Part shown: in pieces, positions 58,424 through 64,000 of the stretch
Numbering within the stretch: position 1 is the stretch's first letter
How the letters are laid out: every line of letters begins with the position of its first letter
Assembly (NCBI RefSeq): GCF_020179755.1
Contig: NZ_JAIUCY010000014.1
Coordinates: 1 to 64,000 of the forward strand
Reading direction: 5' to 3'
From: Herbaspirillum sp. alder98
Lineage (GTDB): Bacteria; Pseudomonadota; Gammaproteobacteria; Burkholderiales; Burkholderiaceae_D
Length of the DNA stretch: 64,000 nt
Made by a program: the position numbers and the translations under genes
The notes under the pieces: generated by a model
Seen by the model: the letters and a program-made list of their open reading frames with translations, nothing else
What the model was told of the DNA's origin: nothing
Database searches by the model: none

Positions 58424-59643
58424 GCTGTGGCCAACTCCTTGAGTGACACGGTGCTGTCGCCGAGCCTGGCGACATCAATCTGGCTGCCCCGACGCACCAG
58501 CGCCTCCAGTTGCTTGCGTTCCCGGCCGCAATCGACCAGCACGCCACCGGCAACCTTGCCCTCATGCAGCCACAACATGCTGCCGGCGCCTTCGCCCAGC
58601 GGTGCGCGCGCCACGCTGATGTCGCCCGGAGCATGGATGCCGACCACCTGGATGTTGCGGTCGAACTGATCCGACCACATCCACGGCAATTCTTCGTAGG
58701 CGACGTCACGCCCCATCACCGATGCGGCCACCGCGCGCGCCTGGTTTTCGGCATTGCGCCATGTCTCCTGGCGTACATGCCGCTGGTACAAGGGGCTGAA
58801 ACTGTTGGCGACGTCACCGACGGCATAGCACCAGGGCGTATTGCTGCTGCGGCAGAACGCATCGGTCAGCACGCCGTTCTCCAGCGCAATGCCGCTACCC
58901 TTCAGGAACCCGGTCGCCGGCGTGATGCCGATGGCGACCAGCACGATGTCGGCCGGCAGGTGACCGCCCGAACTGAGATTGACCAGCATGCCGCCATGAT
59001 TGCGCTGGATGCTCTCGACCGTGGTCCCGATGCGAATGCTGACGCCATTGTCTGCATGCAGTTTTTGCAACCAGGCCGATGCTTCGGGTGGCAGGCAACG
59101 CGCCATGACGCGCGCCCCACCTTCCAGCACGGTCACATTCAACGCCATGCGGGCGGCACTGGCGGCCACTTCCATTCCGATCACGCCACCGCCGATGACC
59201 ACCACATGCTTGCCGGACGCGAAGGCCGGCTGCAGCGCATGGCAATCGTCGATCGTGCGCAACATCCTGACGCCCGGCAGATCGGAACCCGCCACGGTGA
59301 GCGCGCGCGGGGCGCCGCCGCTGGCCACCACCAGCACATCGAAAGCCAGCCGTTCGCCATTGCCCAGCATCGCCACGCGGTCGGCGCAGACGGCGGCAAT
59401 GCCATGGCTGCGCCACTGCAGGTTGTCGCCTTCATGCCAGAACGAGGCCGGCTCCAGCGTCAACTCGGCGGCCGTCTTCTTTCCCTGCAGCACTTCTTTA
59501 GACAGTGCCGGTCGTTCATAGGGCGGATGCGGCTCGTCGCCGACCAGGGTGATCAGGCCGGTATGCCCGGCCACCCGCAGGGCTTGGGCGACGCGGCCAC
59601 CGGCATGTCCGGCGCCCGCGATCAGGACGTGTTGATGTTGCAT
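58420..59643 (-). CDS. NAD(P)H:ferredoxin reductase, FAD-dependent (BphA4/HcaD type)
   Basis: 407 aa. FAD-binding LIAGAGHAGGRVAQALR at residues 7-23, PYERPALSKEVL (typical of BphA4-class reductases), NAD-binding VVVIGGGVIGMEVAASAA near residue 147, and FAD-site YAVGDVAN near residue 274. A C-terminal reductase domain has PWMWSDQFDRNIQVVG. Supplies electrons from NADH to the Rieske ferredoxin. Three bp after the cupin gene. Confidence 0.94.
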   Translation of the reverse strand: MQHQHVLIAGAGHAGGRVAQALRVAGHTGLITLVGDEPHPPYERPALSKEVLQGKKTAAELTLEPASFWHEGDNLQWRSHGIAAVCADRVAMLGNGERLAFDVLVVASGGAPRALTVAGSDLPGVRMLRTIDDCHALQPAFASGKHVVVIGGGVIGMEVAASAARMALNVTVLEGGARVMARCLPPEASAWLQKLHADNGVSIRIGTTVESIQRNHGGMLVNLSSGGHLPADIVLVAIGITPATGFLKGSGIALENGVLTDAFCRSSNTPWCYAVGDVANSFSPLYQRHVRQETWRNAENQARAVAASVMGRDVAYEELPWMWSDQFDRNIQVVGIHAPGDISVARAPLGEGAGSMLWLHEGKVAGGVLVDCGRERKQLEALVRRGSQIDVARLGDSTVSLKELATA

Positions 59644-59646
59644 GGC

Positions 59647-60018
59647 TCAGGCCCCCTCTGGCGGCGGCAGTCGGTCGAGATGGGTGATGACCCGGTACAA
59701 TGCGCCGCGCTCGCTGAGGCAAGTCCACACCCGGGGTTCGCGCGGCGGGATGATGATGCCTTCGCCGGGCGACAGCTCATAGCGCTCACCGGCGGCTTCC
59801 ACCAGGAATTCGCCTTCGAGCACCGTCGCCACTTCTTCGCCCTGGGGCTGCGGTGCGTCTTCGCTGCGCTCGCCCCGGTGCAGTACGCTGATGGCGATGG
59901 CCAGGTGCTCGCCCTCCACCAGGGCGGTCTGGCTTGGCGAGGTGCTGTCCTGCCAGTCGATTTCCAGGCGTTCGCAATGGCGCAGGCCGTCGCCGCTCTG
60001 CTGCAATGTCATCGTCAT
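59647..60018 (-). CDS. Cupin-domain protein (small, first copy)
   Basis: 123 aa from ATG 60018. A TTG at 60024 overlapping the previous stop would add two residues. Single cupin barrel with GEEVATVLEGEFLVEAAGERY and LSPGEGIIIPPREPRVW. The metal-binding HxH of motif 1 is not present (PQPQGEE), so it may bind no metal or act as a regulator/binding protein. Three bp before the reductase gene. Confidence 0.82.
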   Translation of the reverse strand: MTMTLQQSGDGLRHCERLEIDWQDSTSPSQTALVEGEHLAIAISVLHRGERSEDAPQPQGEEVATVLEGEFLVEAAGERYELSPGEGIIIPPREPRVWTCLSERGALYRVITHLDRLPPPEGA

Positions 60019-60020
60019 GT

Positions 60021-60434
60021 TCAATCCGCCCGGCTTTTCAATGGGTAGTAGGGAGTCGAATCTTCCGGGCCGTATTCCTTGCGGGCCGGCGTGACCACAT
60101 TGAGTCGCATCGATACGCCTTCGGGACCGAAACGATTGCTGCCGTAGTGCAGGGCGCCGGCGGGAATGATCAGCGCGTCGCCGCTGGCCATGATCGATTC
60201 GTAGTCACTCTGCTGGCTGTCGGCGCTTTCGAACACCGAGCAGGCGCCGACCAGTTGCAATGAGGCTTCTTCGCCATGGCTGTGCGATTTCGCCGGCAGG
60301 TCGCTGCCCTTCTCGGCCACGAACTTGACCACTGCAACGCTAACGCTGGCGCCGAACAGGTGCTTGCCATAGAGGCCGTCGGCGACGATCTCCTTGAGGT
60401 TGTCATCGATTGCGAACACTCTGCATTTGGCCAT
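60021..60434 (-). CDS. Cupin-domain protein (small, second copy)
   Basis: 137 aa from ATG 60434 (MAKCRVFAIDDNLKEIVADG). Cupin motif 1 KSHSHGEEASLQLVG keeps HxHxxxE metal ligands near residue 55, and motif 2 is GDALIIPAGALHYGSN with a conserved His. Small metal cupins may be dioxygenases, isomerases or binding proteins. Stop followed 2 bp later by the next cupin ATG. Preceded by the 123-aa unknown gene. Confidence 0.85.
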   Translation of the reverse strand: MAKCRVFAIDDNLKEIVADGLYGKHLFGASVSVAVVKFVAEKGSDLPAKSHSHGEEASLQLVGACSVFESADSQQSDYESIMASGDALIIPAGALHYGSNRFGPEGVSMRLNVVTPARKEYGPEDSTPYYPLKSRAD

Positions 60435-60462
60435 GATCTCTCCTGTGTATGCCGTCGTCGGT

Positions 60463-60834
60463 TCAGATCGGCGGGCGCATGACGAAATTCTCGTCGGCGA
60501 CGAATCGGGTCGGGTCATAGCCGTCGATCACGCCGGGCTGGTGATAGGCCTCGACCGCAGGCGCGACTTCGGCCAGCGACAGCAGCATGTGCATCAGTGC
60601 TTGCGCCTCGGGCGGCATGGCGTCGAGTGGATAGTTGTCGAGCCAGGCGACGATGGCGTCGACATCGGCCAGCATGGCGTCCTTGAAGGCGATGATGTCG
60701 CGCATGTCGCTGGTGTTGCGCATGCGATTGCGTTCGGTTTCGGTGGCCAGGCTCCAACCGATGAAAGGCGCCAGGTGCGCGAATGGCGCTGGCAGGACTG
60801 GCGGCTGATTGCGATGTTGTTGTTCGGTATTCAT
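60463..60834 (-). CDS. Small unknown protein of the Rieske oxygenase operon
   Basis: 123 aa, acidic and mostly helical. Segments: FAHLAPFIGWSLATETERNR, MRDIIAFKDAMLADVDAIVA, PPEAQALMHMLLSLAEVAPA, and a C-terminal VIDGYDPTRFVADENFVMRP. No recognised domain, signal or membrane segment. It lies 18 bp after the Rieske alpha subunit gene, where a ring-hydroxylating oxygenase would often have its small (beta) subunit, but it does not look like a beta subunit (an NTF2 fold is expected). A dedicated accessory or partner protein is the likeliest role. Confidence 0.75.
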   Translation of the reverse strand: MNTEQQHRNQPPVLPAPFAHLAPFIGWSLATETERNRMRNTSDMRDIIAFKDAMLADVDAIVAWLDNYPLDAMPPEAQALMHMLLSLAEVAPAVEAYHQPGVIDGYDPTRFVADENFVMRPPI

Positions 60835-60852
60835 TTATTTTCCCTAACCCTC

Positions 60853-62130
60853 TCAAGCCTTGGTTTCGTCCTGGACGATGCGATCCACCACGTGGGCGCC
60901 ATGACGCACCAGCAATTCATAGTCCTGCAACAACATCTCTTTCTTGATGCCGGTCTGCACCGCCGTCTGGGTGCGCTCAAGCGTACTCAGATCTTCCAGC
61001 AGCACGTCGCGCAGCGCGACCTTCATGTATTCGAGATAGAAACGACCGCCGGCGGTATTCATCTCCGGGTAGTACACCCGCGCTTCCAGCAGGGTCTTGC
61101 CCTGGGAGATCGGACGGAAGTTGTAGGCCTGGCAGTAATTCGGGCGCAACGAGAGATAGAAGTCCGGAAACACCACGTTGATGTCGAACAGCCAGTTGGG
61201 ATGACCGGTCCAGTTCATGCCCTTGGGCAGGTCTTCCTTGCGGAAGTGGTAACTGGCGGCGCCCATGCCGGCACGCAGGGCCGCAGCAGCAATCGGCTTG
61301 GCGGCGGCCGACGAGGCGATCGCTTCCCTGGCGGCATCGCCGCCTGCCGTTACCGCATTCGGGTTGCCATAGACCGACTTGGGGTTGCCCGCGATCGACA
61401 ACCGGCGATGGAACTCGCCGCATAGCGCATCGAGCGGTGGCATGGCGCCGCCTTCAGCGGTGTCGATCGCATCGGCAATCGAATGCCCGTGCACATAGGC
61501 CACGTGATAGGCCTCCTGGAAGGCGTCCAGCGCCAGCTTCCAGTTGCAGTTGACCACCGTCGACCACGAGAAGCCGGTGGTGAGCTTGTCGAAGGGATAG
61601 CCTTCGATGTCGCCGAACATCGGACGCATGAAATCGGCCAGCGACAGCGCCGGCTCGGGATCCATATTGACGAAGATGAAGCCCTGCCAGACATCGCAGG
61701 CCACCCGCGACAGGCCGTGGTCGCACTTGTCCAGATCGAAGAAGGATTCTTCTTCCGGCACGCCGGTCAGGTTGCCCTCGAGGTCATAGGCCCAGCCGTG
61801 GAATTTGCAAAAGAATTTACGGGTCTGGCCACGCTTCTCGTACACGATCTGGTTCATGCGGTGCGAGCAGACGTTATGCATCGCATTGACCGCACCCTTC
61901 TTGTCGCGCACCACGATGATGGAAGCCTCGCAGGCATCCAGGTCCTTGACGAAGAAATCGCCGGCATTCGGAATCTCTTCAACCCGGCCGACCTGCAGCC
62001 AGGTCTTCTTGAAAATCCTGGCCTGCTCCTTGTCGTAGTAGGCGCCGGAAATGTACGGCTCCACCGGAACCGGCCCCTTGCCCAGTTCGGGATAACGATC
62101 GTGCAGATGCAGCTTGATGACTTTATTCAT
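60853..62130 (-). CDS. Rieske non-heme iron oxygenase, alpha (large) subunit
   Basis: 425 aa from ATG 62130 (MNKVIKLHLHDRYPELGKGP). N-terminal Rieske domain with C88, H90, C108, H111 (CSHRMNQ, CKFHGW). Catalytic domain with mononuclear iron ligands in LDAFQEAYHVAYVHGHS (H209, H214; bridging D202). Phenylpropionate-dioxygenase/ring-hydroxylating family. First gene of the 19-gene operon; electrons would come via the ferredoxin (55709-56050) and reductase (58420-59643). A class with no NTF2 beta subunit is suggested. Substrate unknown. Confidence 0.93.
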   Translation of the reverse strand: MNKVIKLHLHDRYPELGKGPVPVEPYISGAYYDKEQARIFKKTWLQVGRVEEIPNAGDFFVKDLDACEASIIVVRDKKGAVNAMHNVCSHRMNQIVYEKRGQTRKFFCKFHGWAYDLEGNLTGVPEEESFFDLDKCDHGLSRVACDVWQGFIFVNMDPEPALSLADFMRPMFGDIEGYPFDKLTTGFSWSTVVNCNWKLALDAFQEAYHVAYVHGHSIADAIDTAEGGAMPPLDALCGEFHRRLSIAGNPKSVYGNPNAVTAGGDAAREAIASSAAAKPIAAAALRAGMGAASYHFRKEDLPKGMNWTGHPNWLFDINVVFPDFYLSLRPNYCQAYNFRPISQGKTLLEARVYYPEMNTAGGRFYLEYMKVALRDVLLEDLSTLERTQTAVQTGIKKEMLLQDYELLVRHGAHVVDRIVQDETKA

Positions 62131-62193
62131 GACGTCTCTCATTCGTGGATTTGTCGGCGTCCCGAACATGGAAAACGGGAGGCTGAATCACTC

Positions 62194-62235
62194 AATAACG
62201 AATGTCATTCTGTATTCTGCAAAATTGAATGTCAA
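62194..62235 (-). promoter_or_regulatory. Promoter and operator of the 19-gene catabolic operon
   Basis: Minus strand: TTGACA (62235-62230), 17-bp spacer, CAGAAT (62212-62207), then AATGACATTCGTTATT (62209-62194). GAATGACATTC is a perfect 11-bp palindrome within it. The first gene starts at 62130, so the leader is about 70 nt. Shares TTGACATTCA and the element with the porin promoter. Confidence 0.75.
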
Positions 62236-62364
62236 GCGTTTTTGATCCACGTCATTGCGCGAATTGCGCAAGCAAAAAGTGGCATTTATCCCAGCAATAT
62301 CAAGGCGCACCACAATGTTCCCGATTGGCGATGAAAATCGCGGCGGCGCACCAAAAACACGCTT

Positions 62365-62380
62365 ATTAACGAATGATATT
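62365..62380 (-). promoter_or_regulatory. Fourth copy of the operator element, upstream of tetR
   Basis: Minus strand AATATCATTCGTTAAT, matching the operon element AATGACATTCGTTATT at 13 of 16 positions. It lies 13 bp before TAAAAT (62393-62398), a candidate -10 of tetR, so it would cover the tetR -35 region and allow autoregulation. Confidence 0.6.
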
Positions 62381-62635
62381 AAGTAATTTCACTAAAATAG
62401 TGACGCAAGAAATCAGCGCATTGGCGACGTCAAAACAACGCCGCATGCTAAAATCCGCCGCATCAAGCCGCAGCAGCGACGCGAACATCCAGGTGACCTC
62501 CCTGCCATGCCGGGCATCACTAACATTGAGCGTTGCCCATCAACAAGAACAAGACTGCGGTGCGCAGCAGCAATTTCACGTGCGCCCGGCAACATCGGAC
62601 GCCGGCAACCGTCCGTATTTTTCGCAAGAGGAACC
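62381..62635. other. Leader between the operon operator and tetR
   Basis: About 255 bp with no gene supported. It holds a candidate tetR -10 (TAAAAT, 62393-62398) and, near the end, the ribosome binding site AGAGGA at 62627-62632 for the GTG start of tetR. Confidence 0.5.
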
Positions 62636-63277
62636 GTGGCACAGATCAAAAAAAGCGGCATGCGCGAAGCCATCCTGGAATCGGCCTTCGACCTTTTTTC
62701 ACGCAAGGGCTACACCCCGACCACCATGGCCGAGATTGCACGGACGTCGAACATGACCGTCGCCAATCTCTATGTCTATTTCGATTCCAAGCTCTCCATC
62801 CTGTATGAGATCTATCAACCCTGGCTCGAACAGCAGCTTGCGGCGCTGGCGGAATCGGTGCGCAAATTCCGCACGCCGAGGTCGCGGCTGCGGCGCATCT
62901 TCATCGGCATCTGGGGCGATATCCCGGCAGCGGATCATTCATTTGCCAACGCGCTGATCGAAGCACTGGCGGTGGCCCCCAAGGGCATGGCCAAGCCGAA
63001 TACACTGCTCATCGAGGTGGAGAGTTTTCTGACCGGCCTGATTGCCGAATGCCTGCCGGAAGAACAGGCGCATCTGGTGCAGGATGATCTGCTGGCGCAC
63101 GTGATCTGGATGGCGTTCGATGGTTTCGTCATCAACCAGCACCTGGGCGACCTGCGCGACATCGGCTCGATCGCCGACATCATGACCAATCTGCTGATGG
63201 ACGGCGGCGTCAGGACGACGGCGAATGAAGAAGCCGCACCCGTGAAGCGCCCGCGCAAGAAAGCCGCAGCCAAGTAG
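62636..63277 (+). CDS. TetR-family transcriptional regulator
   Basis: 213 aa from GTG 62636 (MAQIKKSGMREAILESAFDL), with AGAGGA four bases upstream. The N-terminal HTH is at residues 29-49 (TTMAEIARTSNMTVANLYVY), and the ligand-binding all-alpha domain follows. The C-terminus has a basic tail (VKRPRKKAAAK). Divergent from the 19-gene operon, so it is the likely regulator of it, the porin and the chemoreceptor operon through the shared element; a repressor released by a pathway compound is the usual mode. The ORF frame is open further upstream, but the GTG with its ribosome site is preferred. Confidence 0.9.
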   Translation: MAQIKKSGMREAILESAFDLFSRKGYTPTTMAEIARTSNMTVANLYVYFDSKLSILYEIYQPWLEQQLAALAESVRKFRTPRSRLRRIFIGIWGDIPAADHSFANALIEALAVAPKGMAKPNTLLIEVESFLTGLIAECLPEEQAHLVQDDLLAHVIWMAFDGFVINQHLGDLRDIGSIADIMTNLLMDGGVRTTANEEAAPVKRPRKKAAAK

Positions 63278-63531
63278 CCGGAGCGCGGCCGCATTCCGGC
63301 AGGAAGACCCAGCATCGTGATCCCACAGGCGCGGACGGGCAGCCACTGCTTGCCTCACGCCCTAACAAGCGTTACGCCTACATCCTTGCCCTGTCTTCGG
63401 GCGCACCATGAACTTCTTCACTGCAGCCATGCCCCCAGGGCTTCCCCTGGCGATGCTGCAGACCGGTGCGGAACGGACACAGTGGCCTGATCCGACAGAT
63501 TCAAGCCAGGCCGCGCTCAAAAGGAATCACC

Positions 63532-63831
63532 ATGTCAAATCTCCACCAGCCCCAAGGCAATCCCGTGCAGGAACAAGGCGACTCGCAGCAGCAACAGCAG
63601 CAGAGCTCGCCGGACACCCGGCCACAGGCGGACGACGAAGAACTTGAAAACGCAGAAGACCAGGAACCGTTGCCAGGTGACGCTCAACCCGAAGCGGATG
63701 CCCAGGAGCAGCCGGACGAGTTGCGCCAGACGCAAGCCAACCAGCAGAGCGATGCCATCCCTGAAGAAGGCGACATCTATCGCGGCGAACCGAAGACTGA
63801 CGATTCACCAGACGATAGCGCTTCCAGATAA
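63532..63831 (+). CDS. Small acidic Gln-rich low-complexity protein
   Basis: 99 aa from ATG 63532, with AAGGA six bases before it. Rich in Gln, Asp, Glu and Pro (for example six consecutive Gln near residue 19) and with no Cys or predicted fold; it is probably intrinsically disordered. No family recognised. It stands alone, ends at a strong terminator and is not part of the TetR transcript as far as can be seen. A second overlapping frame (63408-63647) lacks a ribosome site and is not used. Confidence 0.7.
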   Translation: MSNLHQPQGNPVQEQGDSQQQQQQSSPDTRPQADDEELENAEDQEPLPGDAQPEADAQEQPDELRQTQANQQSDAIPEEGDIYRGEPKTDDSPDDSASR

Positions 63832-63852
63832 GATCGGCCGCGCCATCCTCGA

Positions 63853-63885
63853 AGCCCCGGACAGCCCGCTGTGCCGGGGCTTTTT
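63853..63885 (+). terminator. Intrinsic terminator after the acidic protein gene
   Basis: GCCCCGG (63854-63860) pairs with CCGGGGC (63874-63880), with an inner ACAG/CTGT pair, then five T (63881-63885). It lies 22 bp after the stop. Confidence 0.85.
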
Positions 63886-63893
63886 ACTGCGCC

Positions 63894-64000
63894 TCAGAAT
63901 TCGATCGGCTGATCGGCCAGCGCATAGCGCCGGCAATGCTCCAGATAGGCCCGCTCATGGCTGGCCACCAGATCGACCACGCTGCTCCACAGCCAGGACG
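63894..64000 (-). CDS. Unidentified protein, C-terminal fragment
   Basis: The final 34 codons of a minus-strand gene with TGA at 63896-63894. The end reads VASHERAYLEHCRRYALADQ then PIEF. It is helical and charged, but too short to assign to a family. The rest of the gene lies beyond the right edge. Confidence 0.6.
   Translation of the reverse strand, partial: SWLWSSVVDLVASHERAYLEHCRRYALADQPIEF

Overview
The window is bacterial, GC-rich chromosomal DNA. Its housekeeping genes and their order (fkpB-ispH facing radC-rpmB-rpmG; dnaX-ybaB-recR; serC-pheA-hisC-tyrA-aroA-cmk-rpsA-ihfB-lapA-lapB; ubiG-gph) fit a betaproteobacterium of the Burkholderiales, most likely Oxalobacteraceae (Herbaspirillum-like). 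That placement is inference from protein sequence and gene order, not from a search. I see no insertion sequence, prophage, CRISPR array, rRNA or tRNA; the only stable RNA recognised is tmRNA.

Layout. 1-542: start of a LivH-type permease gene that runs off the left edge. 1.1-4.1 kb: ispH, fkpB, radC and the ribosomal protein genes rpmB-rpmG. 4.2-8.4 kb: a CaiB-type CoA transferase with a taurine/sulfonate/nitrate-type ABC importer. 8.5-13.8 kb: recR, a YciI protein, ybaB, dnaX (with a nine-A slippage site), a GAF-GGDEF diguanylate cyclase and a ComEA-like protein. 13.9-26.9 kb: envelope sugar genes (rfaE1, ugd), lapB/lapA, then the aromatic amino acid/serine supra-operon running from serC to ihfB. 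27-32.6 kb: gyrA, a short OmpA-family protein, ubiG, gph. 32.7-38.4 kb: a giant AsmA/DUF748-type protein, tmRNA, a DUF5710 protein and an orphan MetQ-like binding protein.

38.4-63.3 kb is the accessory, catabolic part and the most interesting region. One uninterrupted co-directional set of 19 genes (62130 down to 45530) encodes a Rieske oxygenase alpha subunit, a small unknown protein, two cupins, an FAD ferredoxin reductase, a SnoaL/NTF2 protein, a PyrK-like plus PyrD class-1B-like pair, a Rieske ferredoxin, an asparaginase-family amidase, a CoxG protein, a complete branched-chain-amino-acid-type ABC importer and a three-subunit molybdenum hydroxylase. A second co-directional set (43600 down to 38488) encodes an Aer-like chemoreceptor, XdhC (maturation factor for a molybdenum hydroxylase), an FAD amine/amino acid oxidase, a CMD/AhpD-fold protein and an Asp/Glu racemase-superfamily enzyme. 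Between them sits a divergent porin gene, and a TetR-type regulator gene faces the big operon.

The promoters of the 19-gene operon, the chemoreceptor operon and the porin share one architecture: TTGACA, 17-18 bp, an -10 ending in AAT, and then immediately a conserved element (consensus about AATNNMATTCRTTATT). A fourth copy lies upstream of tetR. I infer a single regulon in which uptake (porin, ABC importer), sensing (chemoreceptor), cofactor maturation (XdhC) and catabolism are switched together. The substrate is unknown. The enzyme set would suit a nitrogen-heterocyclic or aromatic amide compound: hydroxylation to a lactam by the Mo enzyme, a PyrD/PyrK-type redox step on a ring C=C bond, amide hydrolysis, and oxygenation by the Rieske system. 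That scheme is inference only.

At the right edge are a small acidic Gln-rich protein and the 3' end of an unidentified gene on the minus strand.
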